A DNA stretch of 64,000 bases from Nocardioides sp. T2.26MG-1 (GTDB lineage Bacteria > Actinomycetota > Actinomycetes > Propionibacteriales > Nocardioidaceae), in the NCBI RefSeq assembly GCF_950101795.1, contig NZ_CATNLZ010000037.1, positions 1 through 64,000 of the forward strand, written 5' to 3'. A program made the position numbers and the translations under genes. Positions 25,201 to 33,862 of the stretch are shown here, in pieces. Positions within the stretch are counted from its first letter, which is position 1. Each line of letters begins with the position of its first letter. The notes beneath the pieces were generated by a model. The model was not told the origin of the DNA and made no database searches. It saw nothing but the letters and a program-made list of their open reading frames with translations.

Positions 25201-25429
25201 TGCCCTGGACGACGCTCCGGTTCGCACCGGGCCGGGCGGCGATCAGCAGGGTCACCGCTGAGTCGCCGTCGGCGCGCGCCTGCGCGAGCAGCTCCCGGTC
25301 GTGCTTGTCCAGCCCCGATCCGGAGCCGGAGGGGGCCGCGTCGGCCGGAGCCGTCGCGATCGCGAGACCTGCGGCGACCATGGTCGCCGCAGCGAGGCCG
25401 GCCAGGCCCCGTCGAGTGTTACCAGTCAA
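22241..25429 (-). CDS. Secreted S8 family serine peptidase (subtilase), large multidomain
   Basis: Extracellular protease of 1062 residues with a signal peptide over about 32 residues (AATMVAAGLAIATAPADAA). The catalytic triad is Asp179 (VDSGVD), His350 (HGSHVAG) and Ser545 (NGTSMASP). About 170 residues separate Asp and His, far more than in subtilisin, so a domain is inserted there. The last 400 residues are beta-rich with Asp-rich pre-peptidase-like segments. The start is TTG at 25429, supported by GGAGGG eight bases upstream. The gene is monocistronic. The protein is probably a degradative exoenzyme. Confidence 0.9.
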   Translation of the reverse strand: MTGNTRRGLAGLAAATMVAAGLAIATAPADAAPSGSGSGLDKHDRELLAQARADGDSAVTLLIAARPGANRSVVQGITALGGTVQKRDDDVSYLRVSVPTKSAEQAARVSGVQAADVDEVIALDDPVPDGAQPVAPQTPPGADTPQDNPYMPIADTGAVDFMKAHPEWDGRGTTIAIVDSGVDLSHPALRTTTTGERKIVDWVTATDPFTDGDPTWVKMTDQVSGATFTYQGTAYTAPAAGSYRIGLFDERDPNLGGEVGNDVNRDGNPAGSSGVFGVLWNTSSNDVWVDTDQDRSFADEKAMTDYAKRYDVGTFGQDDPATDVREAMPFVVQTDGKDKVVNIGIVSGAHGSHVAGITAANGMFGGAMTGAAPGAKIKSVRVCLFVAGCTAHALIEGMTFIAKQGNVDVINMSIGGLPALNDGNNTRAVLYDRLIEQYKVQMFISAGNSGSGLNTVGDPSVATNVMSVGSYITDKTWRSNYGSDSAYADNIHGYSSRGPREDGGFKPQILAPGSAISTVPTWQEGGPVGGTYPLPAGYAMFNGTSMASPQAAGAAALLVSAAKQAGVQYQPAQLRQAINSSSRFLPRYGAYEQGNGLMNVPAAWDVLERTVKPVAITATVPVNTVLSGYLAKPGVGTGIFDREGVKAGDTYTRTYTLTRTSGGSKSISYQVGWVGNDGTFSSPGTVALPLNKPVSLPVEVEAGSAGIHSAILNLDDPATPGIDAQTLNTVVAAEQFTAGNNYTVTKSGTIGRNQTRSYFFKVPAGTPAFKVDFSGPDGTPGTGQARFLRFHPYGVGVDNNATTNCYAPPVAGCAGGTPYSRTASNPQAGVWEVSVEGRRTSDIAEVPFTLTASILGAKVSPNPDTIESATAGTPVERSYDITNLFGAFTGRAVGTTLGSARIDKPTIANLAQQVTTVQVSPGSTSLRATIGGTSDLGADLDLYVLRDGQIVGQSADGDSEESVTIPNPAAGEYTVLVDGYSVPAGSTTYDYVDVFVNSAFGAVSLTDANASRPAGSTWTVAGTVTARQAPSDGRVLVGNVQVRTDGNVLVGSGDVVVRNVTP

Positions 25430-25632
25430 GGTATGAGCCCTCCCTGAGGCCGCGGGTCGCCCGAGATGGTGGTGACCTGGTGCGCGGCTGCCTCACCCTG
25501 GCCCCCCGGTCGTCGCCGCGCAATTGCCCTATCGGGCGATTGCGCGGACGGGCGGGTTGGGGTGCGTGACCCCGCGGGCTCCGACGTGCGGAGAGGCGAG
25601 GTGGGTTCGTGGGCTCAGCCCTGGGACCGGGC

Positions 25633-25884
25633 TCAGTCGCGCTTGCCGGCCACCGACTCGGCGACGCCGATCAGCAGCACGGCGGCGATGACTGCCAGCA
25701 CGAAGCCTAGGATGTTGAGTTCCCAGATGCTGCCGGTGCCGAAGAACTGGGCGATGAGGCCGCCGATGAGCGAGCCGACCAGCCCGAGCCCGAGCGTGGC
25801 CAGGATGCCGAGATTCTGCCGTCCCGGCTTGATGAGCCGGGCGAGGGCTCCGATGATGAGGCCAGCTACGAGGAATCCGATCAT
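25633..25884 (-). CDS. GlsB/YeaQ/YmgE-family small membrane protein
   Basis: An 83-residue protein with three membrane segments and the family's glycine-rich pattern (GFLVAGLIIGALARLIKPG, then LGLVGSLIGGLIAQFF). Relatives are stress-associated inner-membrane proteins of unknown molecular function, sometimes called transglycosylase-associated. The ATG at 25884 is preferred because TACCGT ends six bases upstream, fitting a leaderless mRNA. The 203-bp gap on its right contains only the promoter side of the subtilase gene as far as I can see. Confidence 0.85.
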   Translation of the reverse strand: MIGFLVAGLIIGALARLIKPGRQNLGILATLGLGLVGSLIGGLIAQFFGTGSIWELNILGFVLAVIAAVLLIGVAESVAGKRD

Positions 25885-25925
25885 GCCTCGACGGTACCCA
25901 CCGGCCCGGACCGGCAACCGCCGGC

Positions 25926-27296
25926 CTAGAACAAGGGAGGTACGGCGGGCGCCGGCCAGCGGATCGTCTCGACGGCCGCGCGCCGGGCCTCGGCGGCGGT
26001 CTGCTCGGGCGCCCGAACGGTCAGCGTCGCGTCCGGTCCGGCGGTGCCGTGCACGACCCGCACCAGCCGAAGGGGCAACCGGCGGTCGCCGTCGCGCGGC
26101 GCCCCGGGCGGCACGGTCACGGTCAGCGTCGCACTCTCGTCGCCGGCGGGCACGACCGTCACGAGCCGGCCGAGAGGGGCGCGCGCCACGACCCGCACCG
26201 GACGGTCGGAGGGGCGGTCGAGCCGCACGCCCACCTGCGCGGTCGTGGTCAGCAGCGGCGAGGCGGTCAGCTCGAGCGACGTCAGCCGGACCACCGGCGG
26301 GGGGTCGTCGTCGACGACCCGGACCAGCGCCTGGGCGACCATCGCGGGCTGGACGCCGCGTCCGCCGTACACCTTGGTCGTGACCTCCTCCAGGACCTCA
26401 TCGGCGCGGTCCTGGGGGATCCGCAGCCACAGTCGCGCCGTCTGCTCTCCCGCGGGGATGGACACGGTCCCCGCGGTGGTGCGCACGGTCGTGGCGCGGG
26501 TGGTCGGCCGGTCGAGGTGCGCGGTGAGCCGCACCCGACCACCCTCGGCGACCCGGTCCCGGGCAGCGGTGACCGTGGCGACCGGCACCGGTGGGGTCGG
26601 CTGCCCGTCGGGGCCGAGGTCGGCGAAGCAGTAGCCCCGTTCGCGCAGCGTCCTGATCTCGCGCGGCAGCGCGCGCAGCGTGACCGGGGAGCGGGTGACG
26701 CCGTCGTGCTGGAGCACCACGTTGGTCCGGTGCGGGTGCACTGCGGCGAGCACGCGGTCGGCGATCTCGCGGGGCGTGCCGCCGGCCCAGTCGCGGGAGT
26801 CGATGGTCCAGACCGCCGGGGTGTAGCCCGCCGCGTCGAGCACCCCGCGGACCCGGTCGTCGATGGCGCCGTACGGCGGGCGCACGAGCGTCGGGGCCGG
26901 GGCGCCCGCCTCGACGAGCGCGTGCCGGGTCCGCTGGAGGGCGTGCCGGATCTGGCTGCCGGACTGCTCCGTGAGGTTGGTGTGCTCCCAGGTGTGGTTG
27001 CCGATCGCGAGGCCGGCGCCGGCGACCAGCCGCGCCAGCTCGGGATGCGCGGCGACCCGGCTGCCGACCATGAAGAACGTGGCGGGCACGCCGCGACGGC
27101 GCAGCAGCCGCACCATCCGGGGCGTGACGGTCGCGGAGGGGCCGTCGTCGAAGGTGAGGGCGACCAGGCCCCGCGAGCAGGGCCGCACCGGGTGGTCGCG
27201 TCCGGGTGCGCCGGCCGCCTGCGGCGCGCCGCTGAGGACCAGCGCCGCCGACAGGGCCCCCGCGAGCACGCTGACCAGCGTGGTGCGTCGTCGCAC
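25926..27296 (-). CDS. Secreted polysaccharide deacetylase (NodB domain) with C-terminal beta domain
   Basis: Carbohydrate esterase of about 456 residues. A signal peptide covers roughly residues 1-30. The NodB domain has LTFDDGPSATVTP (metal-binding Asp pair), NHTWEHTN (the HxxxH metal site), RPPYGAIDD and a late LQHDG. The second half is predicted beta-sandwich of Calx-beta-like character, perhaps for wall binding. Likely targets are peptidoglycan or other N-acetylated glycans. Two GTG codons are possible; I choose the one at 27296 because AGGAGG sits eight bases before it, whereas it touches the one at 27305. Confidence 0.85.
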   Translation of the reverse strand: MRRRTTLVSVLAGALSAALVLSGAPQAAGAPGRDHPVRPCSRGLVALTFDDGPSATVTPRMVRLLRRRGVPATFFMVGSRVAAHPELARLVAGAGLAIGNHTWEHTNLTEQSGSQIRHALQRTRHALVEAGAPAPTLVRPPYGAIDDRVRGVLDAAGYTPAVWTIDSRDWAGGTPREIADRVLAAVHPHRTNVVLQHDGVTRSPVTLRALPREIRTLRERGYCFADLGPDGQPTPPVPVATVTAARDRVAEGGRVRLTAHLDRPTTRATTVRTTAGTVSIPAGEQTARLWLRIPQDRADEVLEEVTTKVYGGRGVQPAMVAQALVRVVDDDPPPVVRLTSLELTASPLLTTTAQVGVRLDRPSDRPVRVVARAPLGRLVTVVPAGDESATLTVTVPPGAPRDGDRRLPLRLVRVVHGTAGPDATLTVRAPEQTAAEARRAAVETIRWPAPAVPPLF

Positions 27297-27451
27297 CTCG
27301 ACCACCTCCTGCCGGTGAGACGCCAGGCAGGCGCGATGGGTTGTCGTCCGACGTAAACCGAAGTCACAAGTGGGTAACGGCGTGCTAAATCGTCGTCTTC
27401 GTCGTCCCAGACGATGGATATGCGCCGTCGACTACCGCTACCTTGCCGCCT

Positions 27452-28510
27452 ATGTCGACGGCGATCTCCGTGCGCGGGCTCAGCAAGCACTTCGGAGACG
27501 TGCGTGCCGTGGACGATCTCGACCTGGACATCGCCGACGGCGAGTTCTTCTCGATGCTCGGTCCGTCGGGGTCGGGCAAGACCACGGTGCTGCGGCTGAT
27601 CGCCGGCTTCGAGGAGCCGACGGCGGGCCGGATCCTGCTCGGCGAGGAGGACGTGACCCGCCGCCCGCCGTTCGCCCGCGACGTCAACACGGTCTTCCAG
27701 GACTACGCGATCTTCCCGCACATGAGCGTGCGGCAGAACGTCGAGTACGGGCTGCGGGTCAAGAAGGTCGGCAAGGCCGAGCGCCGCCGCCGCGCCGAGG
27801 AGGCGCTCGCGACCGTCCGGCTCGAGGGCTACGCCGACCGGCGGCCGCACCAGCTCTCCGGCGGCCAGCGGCAGCGCGTCGCGCTGGCCCGGGCCCTGGT
27901 CAACCGGCCCCAGGTGCTGCTGCTCGACGAGCCCCTGGGCGCCCTCGACCTCCAGCTGCGCCGCGAGATGCAGATCGAGCTGAAGGAGATCCAGCGCGAG
28001 GTCGGCATCACGTTCGTGTTCGTGACCCACGACCAGGAGGAGGCGCTCACGATGAGCGACCGCATCGCGGTCTTCAACGAGGGGCGCATCGAGCAGCTCG
28101 CGACGCCGGTGGAGCTCTACGACCGCCCCGCGAGCGCGTTCGTCGCGGGATTCGTCGGCAGCTCCAACCTCCTGCAGGGCGAGGCCGCGCGCGACCTGCT
28201 GGGTGTCGAGGGCAGCTTCGTGATCCGCCCCGAGAAGCTGCAGCTGGTCTCCGAGGCCCCGACCGAGTCGGGCCGGCTGTCGGCGCCGGGGGTCGTGCGG
28301 GAGGTCGTCTACCTCGGCGCCTCCACGACGTCGGTCGTCGAGCTCGACGCCGGCCCCACCGTGACGGTGTCGCACCAGAACACCGACACCTCGATCGACG
28401 CCGCCCTCGAGCGGCGCGACCAGCGCGTCGTCGTGACGTGGCGGCGCGACCACCTGGTGTCCCTGGGTTCCCCCGACCCAGCGGCGTCCCCTGAGGAGGA
28501 GACAGCATGA
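27452..28510 (+). CDS. Second polyamine-type ABC transporter ATP-binding protein (PotA-like)
   Basis: ABC ATPase of 352 residues with Walker A GPSGSGKT, signature LSGGQRQR, Walker B VLLLDEP and a C-terminal TOBE-type region with VIRPEKLQ. It begins a second complete importer operon, ordered ATPase, binding protein, permease, permease. The first operon has the binding protein first. ATG 27452 follows TACCTT (27439-27444) by seven bases, so leaderless initiation is plausible. A TTG nine bases upstream is less likely. Confidence 0.9.
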   Translation: MSTAISVRGLSKHFGDVRAVDDLDLDIADGEFFSMLGPSGSGKTTVLRLIAGFEEPTAGRILLGEEDVTRRPPFARDVNTVFQDYAIFPHMSVRQNVEYGLRVKKVGKAERRRRAEEALATVRLEGYADRRPHQLSGGQRQRVALARALVNRPQVLLLDEPLGALDLQLRREMQIELKEIQREVGITFVFVTHDQEEALTMSDRIAVFNEGRIEQLATPVELYDRPASAFVAGFVGSSNLLQGEAARDLLGVEGSFVIRPEKLQLVSEAPTESGRLSAPGVVREVVYLGASTTSVVELDAGPTVTVSHQNTDTSIDAALERRDQRVVVTWRRDHLVSLGSPDPAASPEEETA

Positions 28511-29724
28511 GACGGATCCCCACCAAGCGGCTGGCCGCGATCGCGTGCGCCGGCGCGCTCGCCCTCGCCGCCACCGCCTGCGGCACGAGCTCGGGTGACG
28601 GCGACGGCGGCCCCAAGGCCGGCGAGGAGCAGGGCGGGTTCACCGCCCCCGACGTGCCGATGCTGGACAAGCTGGGTGACATGGAGGGACAGGTCAACAT
28701 CCTGGCCTGGCCGGGATACGCCGAGGACGGGTCCACGGACAAGTCGGTCGACTGGGTGACGCCGTTCGAGAAGGAGACCGGCTGCCAGGCGAACGTGAAG
28801 TACTTCGCGACGTCCGACGAGGCGATCCAGCTGATGAAGTCCGGCGAGTACGACGTGGTCTCGGCCTCGGGCGACGCGTCGCTGCGGCTGATCGCGTCCG
28901 GGGACGCGGCGCCGGTCAACACCGACCTGCTGACCAACTACGGCGACATCGAGGACTTCCTCAAGGACCGGGACTGGAACTCCGTCGACGGCCAGATGTA
29001 CGGCGTCCCGCACGGCTGGGGCGCTAACCTGCTGATGTACACCAAGGACGTGGTCAAGCCCGCGCCGACGAGCTGGGGCGCGGTCTTCGACGACGCCTCG
29101 AAGTACGCGGGCAAGGTGACGGCGTACGACTCGCCGATCTACATCGCAGACGCGGCGCTGTACCTGATGAAGACCCAGCCGGACGTCGGGATCGAGAACC
29201 CGTACGCCCTCGACAAGGACCAGCTCGCGGCGGCCGTCGACCTGCTGAAGAAGCAGAAGGCGAACGTGTCGGAGTACTGGTCGGACTACCTCAAGGAGGT
29301 CGCGGCCTTCAAGAGCGGCGACTCGGTCATCGGCACCACCTGGCAGGTCATCGCCTCCACGATCGGCGACTCGGTCGACGCGGTCCTGCCGGAGGAGGGC
29401 TCGACCGGCTGGTCGGACACCTGGATGATCGGCGCGAAGGCGCCGAACCCGAACTGCGGCTACGCGTGGATGGACTACATCACCAGCCCGAAGGCCCAGG
29501 CCGCGGTCGCGGAGTACTTCGGTGAGGCGCCTGCGAACACCAAGGCCTGCGGCCTGACGTCGGACGCGTCCTTCTGCGAGACCTACCACGCGACCGACGC
29601 CGACTACGCCGACCAGATCTGGTACTGGACGACGCCGATCTCCCAGTGTCTGGACGGCCGGACCGATACCGAGTGCACCGACTACGGCGACTGGACGACG
29701 GCCTGGACCGAGATCAAGGGCTGA
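28507..29724 (+). CDS. Second polyamine-type substrate-binding lipoprotein (PotD-like)
   Basis: Binding protein of 405 residues with a Sec lipoprotein signal ending AATAC, so Cys25 is lipidated. The sequence NILAWPGYAEDG at the start of the mature domain and YGVPHGWGANLLMYTKD resemble putrescine/spermidine-binding proteins. It carries more cysteines than the first-operon protein (for example NPNCGYAW and ACGLTSDASFCET), perhaps disulfide-bonded. ATGA overlap with the ATPase gene indicates coupling. Confidence 0.88.
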   Translation: MRRIPTKRLAAIACAGALALAATACGTSSGDGDGGPKAGEEQGGFTAPDVPMLDKLGDMEGQVNILAWPGYAEDGSTDKSVDWVTPFEKETGCQANVKYFATSDEAIQLMKSGEYDVVSASGDASLRLIASGDAAPVNTDLLTNYGDIEDFLKDRDWNSVDGQMYGVPHGWGANLLMYTKDVVKPAPTSWGAVFDDASKYAGKVTAYDSPIYIADAALYLMKTQPDVGIENPYALDKDQLAAAVDLLKKQKANVSEYWSDYLKEVAAFKSGDSVIGTTWQVIASTIGDSVDAVLPEEGSTGWSDTWMIGAKAPNPNCGYAWMDYITSPKAQAAVAEYFGEAPANTKACGLTSDASFCETYHATDADYADQIWYWTTPISQCLDGRTDTECTDYGDWTTAWTEIKG

Positions 29725-29728
29725 TCTG

Positions 29729-30577
29729 TTGAGCCTGCTCGAACGTCGCCCGGGCCTCCGGGTGGGCGTCCTCCTCACGCCACCGATGCTGTGGCTGGGA
29801 GTCGCCTACCTGGGGGCGTTGGCGGCCCTGCTCATCACCTCGCTGTGGACCCAGGACGACTTCACCGGCACCATCCAGCGGGCCTGGACGCTGGAGAACT
29901 TCCGGACCCTGTTCACGGTCGAGGTCTACCGGACGATCACCGTGCGCACGATCGCCATCGCGGCCCTGGTCACGGTCGTCGACGTGGTGCTGGCGTTCCC
30001 GATCGCGCTGTACATGGCCAAGGTCGCCTCGCCCAGGCTCCAGCGGCTGTTGGTGATCGCGGTGCTGATGCCGCTGTGGGCGTCGTACCTGGTCAAGGCC
30101 TACGCGTGGCGCGGCATGCTCTCCGCCGACGGCCCGATCGCGTGGATCGCGTCGCCGTTCGGGCTCGGGACGCCGGGCTACGGGCTGGTCGCCACGACGA
30201 TCACGCTGGCCTACCTGTGGCTGCCGTACATGATCCTGCCGGTGTACGCCGGCCTGGAGCGCGTGCCCGACTCGTTGTTCGAGGCCTCGGCCGACCTCGG
30301 CGGCGGCGCGTGGACGACGATCCGGCGCGTGGTGGTGCCGATGGCGTTCCCGGCCATCGTGGCCGGGTCGATCTTCACGTTCTCGTTGTCGATGGGCGAC
30401 TACATCGCGGTGAAGATCGTCGGCGGCACCGGGCAGCTGCTCGGCAACGTCGTCTACGACAACTCGAGCACGGCCAACAACCTGCCGTTCGCCGCCGCGG
30501 TGGCGACCGTGCCGATCGTCGTGATGCTCGGCTACCTCGCGGCGGCCCGCCGTACCGGCGCATTGGAGAACCTCTGA
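29729..30577 (+). CDS. Second polyamine-type ABC permease (PotB-like)
   Basis: Permease of 282 residues, about six membrane segments, EAA loop EASADLGGGAWTTIRRVVVP. The start is TTG at 29729, four bases after the binding-protein stop; no ATG or GTG lies nearby in frame before the first membrane helix. The stop overlaps the ATG of the partner permease. Confidence 0.88.
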   Translation: MSLLERRPGLRVGVLLTPPMLWLGVAYLGALAALLITSLWTQDDFTGTIQRAWTLENFRTLFTVEVYRTITVRTIAIAALVTVVDVVLAFPIALYMAKVASPRLQRLLVIAVLMPLWASYLVKAYAWRGMLSADGPIAWIASPFGLGTPGYGLVATTITLAYLWLPYMILPVYAGLERVPDSLFEASADLGGGAWTTIRRVVVPMAFPAIVAGSIFTFSLSMGDYIAVKIVGGTGQLLGNVVYDNSSTANNLPFAAAVATVPIVVMLGYLAAARRTGALENL

Positions 30578-31401
30578 TGTCGCAGCGGATGATCCTCTCG
30601 GCCGGGCTGCGCCGCTCGCTCGCCGCCACGACGCTGGTCGTGCTGGTGGTGATCTACGTGCCGCTGGCGCTGGTGCTGGTCAACTCGTTCAACGCCGACA
30701 ACACGTTCGGCTGGCCGCCGGAGTCGCTGACCCTGCGCTGGTGGAAGCTGGCCTGGCACAGCCAGGGCGCCCGCGACGCGCTGTGGACGAGCATCCAGGT
30801 CGCGCTCGCCGCGACCGCGATCGCACTGGTGCTGGGCACGCTCGCGGCGATGGGGCTGCGGCGTACCCGCTTCTTCGGGCGCAACGTGGTCTCGCTGCTG
30901 ATCATCCTGCCGATCGCGTTGCCGGGCATCGTCACGGGCCTCGCGTTCCAGAACGGCTTCCGCACGATCCTGGGGATCCAGCTGAGCCTGTGGACGATCG
31001 TCATCGCGCACGCGACGTTCTGCATCGTCACGGTGTTCAACAACGTGCAGGCCCGGTTCCAGCGGCTCGGCGGCAGCCTCGAGCAGGCGTCGATGGACCT
31101 CGGCGCAGGGCGCTGGACGACGTTTAGGCTGGTCACGTTCCCGATGCTGCGCTCCGCGCTGCTCGCGGGCGCCCTGCTGTCCTTCGGGCTGTCGTTCGAC
31201 GAGATCGTCGTGACCACGTTCACCGCGAGCAGCCACGACCAGACGCTGCCGATCTGGATCTTCCAGAACCTCTTCCGGCCCAACCAGGCGCCGGTCGTCA
31301 ACGTGGTCGCGGCGGTGCTGGTGGTCGCGTCCGCCGTACCGATCTACCTCGCCCAGCGGCTCTCCGGCTCGACCGCGGAGGGGCTGACCGGCGCCAGGTA
31401 G
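30577..31401 (+). CDS. Second polyamine-type ABC permease (PotC-like)
   Basis: Permease of 274 residues with about six membrane segments and EAA loop EQASMDLGAGRWTTFRLVTFP. ATG overlaps the preceding stop by one base. It ends the second importer operon. The following 157 bp holds no complete gene, only possible coding remnants. Confidence 0.88.
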   Translation: MSQRMILSAGLRRSLAATTLVVLVVIYVPLALVLVNSFNADNTFGWPPESLTLRWWKLAWHSQGARDALWTSIQVALAATAIALVLGTLAAMGLRRTRFFGRNVVSLLIILPIALPGIVTGLAFQNGFRTILGIQLSLWTIVIAHATFCIVTVFNNVQARFQRLGGSLEQASMDLGAGRWTTFRLVTFPMLRSALLAGALLSFGLSFDEIVVTTFTASSHDQTLPIWIFQNLFRPNQAPVVNVVAAVLVVASAVPIYLAQRLSGSTAEGLTGAR

Positions 31402-31558
31402 CCCCGGATCACGGGCCAGATCTCCTGGGACGGACCGTGGGCACGGCAGTCCAGATCAACCCCGACGGCGAGGTCCGGTGGGCCCGCAAGGTGCCGCTCA
31501 GCGCCTCCTGAGTCCGGTGGTGCGTTGAGGGCCCGGCCCGCGACGAGACGACGCGCGC
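31402..31558 (+). other. Gap with possible decayed coding remnant
   Basis: The stretch reads as protein-like in two frames in succession: ITGQISWDG near its start, then GTAVQINPDGEVRWARK ending in a stop near 31511. That pattern could be the tail of a frameshifted, truncated gene. I recognise no family, so this is a weak call. Confidence 0.2.
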
Positions 31559-31951
31559 CTACACGACCTTCTCGAACACCATCGTCGCCTGGATCCGGTC
31601 GCCGCCGCCGAGGCCCTTGCTCCCGGACGCTGCAGTGGTGATCGTGTGGAGCCGGTACCCGAGGGAGGCCTGACGGTTCAGGACGCCTTCCAGCTCGGTG
31701 AGGTTGCCCGAGCCGGTGCCCCACAGCTTCTCCTTGAGGATGACCTGGAGCACCACGTAGCTCGCGCCCTGCGCAGCGGGCCGAGGCTGGGCGCCAGCGA
31801 CAGAGCTCTCCTGGATCCGGTTGGCAAGTCCAGCGATGCCACCGCCGTCGGCCGGGCCCTCGAACCGGTCGGTCCAGACTTCACCGTCCCACCAGCGCTT
31901 CCTGCCCGATCCCGAACCATCGTCGTACCAGCCGGCTGGAGTGTTCGACAT
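31559..31951 (-). CDS. DUF2510-DUF4177-like small protein
   Basis: A 130-residue protein. The N-terminus has the short DUF2510 pattern (PAGWYDDGSGSGRKRWWDG) common in actinobacterial membrane and stress proteins. The C-terminal 65 residues (VILKEKLWGTGSGNLTELE) look like DUF4177, a small domain of unknown function. The start at 31951 is chosen over an ATG six bases upstream because GAGGGG is then six bases away. It is part of a loosely packed accessory stretch. Confidence 0.7.
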   Translation of the reverse strand: MSNTPAGWYDDGSGSGRKRWWDGEVWTDRFEGPADGGGIAGLANRIQESSVAGAQPRPAAQGASYVVLQVILKEKLWGTGSGNLTELEGVLNRQASLGYRLHTITTAASGSKGLGGGDRIQATMVFEKVV

Positions 31952-32012
31952 GTGCATCCCCTCTGTCCGCGATCGTGTGCTCGGTCAGGCTAAGGCTGCT
32001 CGAGCCGCCCGC

Positions 32013-33746
32013 TCAGGTGCCGCTCTCGGTCAGGGTCGTGGGCGGCAGCCAGTCGGCTCCGAGGAGCTCGGCGAGGTCGGCGAGGCCGGCGGTGTCGCTG
32101 CCGACCGTGTCGGAGGCTGCGGCGATCCGCTCCACCATGACCCGGCCGACCTGCTCCTCGACCGTGCCCTCGGCGTACACGATGTGCCACGGCGAGACCT
32201 GGTGGTCGCGGTGGGTGCGGCCGGTCACCTGTCGTCCGGCGATGCCGGAGAAGCGGGCCTGGTGGAAGACGCCGACCCGCGGCTCGGTGCTCGCCTGGCG
32301 GCCGTCGGCGAGGGTCTCGCCGGCGTGCAGGCTGATCGAGGCGACCGTGGTGAAGACGCAGACCTTCGCCTGCCCGGTCTGGAACCGGAGCCGCTCGGCC
32401 TCGACGTCGAATCGGTCGCGGCCGTAGATCGTGGCCACCTCCAGCCCTGCGTCACGCAGCCGGTCGGCGATGGGGTCGGCCGCGGTCGCGACGAACTCGA
32501 CCGAGCACGCCACCTGTCGCTCGGACTCGACCTGCTGGGTGATCCAGTCGACCGTCGAGTCGACCCGGATCAGCCCGGCCTTCTGCCGGAAGCGCAGCAG
32601 CGCGGCCCGCCCCAAGGCGTTGTTGCGGCCGCGTCGCGCGAGGTCCATCTCCCGACAGAACTCGCCCCACTCGCTCTCGTAGGCTGCCCGCTCCGCGGGC
32701 GTGAGCGTCACCGGCATGCCGGAGATCGGCACCGGCCCCCACGGTGCGGCGCGGTGCAGCATCGCCGGGGGACGCTCGTCGGCCAGCCAGCCGCGCACCA
32801 GCTTGAGGTCCGCGGCGCGCTGCCCCGGATCGGTGGTCCAGGTCGCGCCGTACCGGCCGTGCTCCACCACGACGCCGTGGCGTTCGAGCGCGGCGGCGAA
32901 CGTGCCCCCGGGCTGCGTCGCCGAGGTCCACTCCCGCATCGGCTCGCCGAGCACCTGTGCATAGGCGGGAGCGAGGTACGGCAGCTCGAGGGGGGTGTGT
33001 CCGGGCGTCGCGGTCGTCGCGATGACGAACGGCGCCTGGTCGTGCGGCTTGGCATGGCCCGAGATCCGCGCCCAGTGCTTCCACCGCTTCGTCGTCGTAC
33101 GCCGCAGCGCATGGGCCTCGTCCGCGATGATCACGTCCCACGTGTGGTCCTTGACCTTCTCGAGGCGGTCCCAGGTGATCACGACCCACTCCAGGCCCCC
33201 GTCGCCCAGGGCCGTGATCGTGCGGCACCAGTGGCCGATGGTGATCGCGGCCGGCCGGTCGGCCACGACCAGCACCCGCTGCGCGCCGCGCAGGTCGCCC
33301 ACCGCGATCGCGCCGAGCACCGCAGAGATCGTCTTGCCCACGCCGGGCTCGTCGGCCAGCAGGAACTGCCGCCCGCCCGCCGCGGCGCGCGCCGCGATCG
33401 CGTCGGCCGCCTCGAACTGGATGCGTCGGGGCTCGAGGTCGTCGGTCGGCTCGGGGGAGCGGGTCGGGCTGTCGGGGTTGAGCGTGTTCTCGATGAACCG
33501 GCCGAGCGTGTGCGGTCCCGGAGCGTACGGCGCGAGGTGCGCGGGCAGGGCGCGCCCGACGTACAGGTGGGTCTTGACCGCGGGGTGCCAGCTGGCACCG
33601 TCGACCTGGGTCCCGTACGGGACGTCGAGCACCCACAGCCGCTCGCCCGGCCCGGCAGCCGGCAAGGGCCGCTGCGCCTGCCGCGTCCCCTTGCGGCGCG
33701 GCGACGCGTTGCGTCGACGAGTGCTGGAGGGGCGTCGACCGGGCAT
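32013..33746 (-). CDS. SNF2-type DNA helicase/ATPase with N-terminal DUF5710-like domain
   Basis: Superfamily 2 ATPase of 577 residues. Motif I is LLADEPGVGKT, motif II is the DEAH box in VIIADEAHALRR, motif III is ATTATPGHTP, and the C-terminal helicase lobe ends with GRTHRDHQVSPWHIVYAEGT (motif VI region). Before the helicase core, LWVLDVPYGTQVDGASWHP resembles DUF5710. Single-gene SNF2 helicases of this size occur in actinophages and in mobile or defence loci, so this may be a phage-derived gene. No nuclease or methylase partner is adjacent. TAGCGT lies six bases before the ATG. Confidence 0.8.
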   Translation of the reverse strand: MPGRRPSSTRRRNASPRRKGTRQAQRPLPAAGPGERLWVLDVPYGTQVDGASWHPAVKTHLYVGRALPAHLAPYAPGPHTLGRFIENTLNPDSPTRSPEPTDDLEPRRIQFEAADAIAARAAAGGRQFLLADEPGVGKTISAVLGAIAVGDLRGAQRVLVVADRPAAITIGHWCRTITALGDGGLEWVVITWDRLEKVKDHTWDVIIADEAHALRRTTTKRWKHWARISGHAKPHDQAPFVIATTATPGHTPLELPYLAPAYAQVLGEPMREWTSATQPGGTFAAALERHGVVVEHGRYGATWTTDPGQRAADLKLVRGWLADERPPAMLHRAAPWGPVPISGMPVTLTPAERAAYESEWGEFCREMDLARRGRNNALGRAALLRFRQKAGLIRVDSTVDWITQQVESERQVACSVEFVATAADPIADRLRDAGLEVATIYGRDRFDVEAERLRFQTGQAKVCVFTTVASISLHAGETLADGRQASTEPRVGVFHQARFSGIAGRQVTGRTHRDHQVSPWHIVYAEGTVEEQVGRVMVERIAAASDTVGSDTAGLADLAELLGADWLPPTTLTESGT

Positions 33747-33862
33747 CGCACGACGCTATCGCCGGGCTCGTCCTCCACGGGTGCGGCTCGCCCGATGCTC
33801 GATGACGGTTCAGGCCGTGATGGGCCAGCCGGCGGGGTGACTGGGCTGGCGTCGATTGACCC

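Noticed and set aside
22229..25261. A 1010-codon plus-strand frame opposite the subtilase
   Set aside because: The minus strand has a signal peptide and a complete catalytic triad. The plus frame has no domain and crosses the bidirectional terminator.
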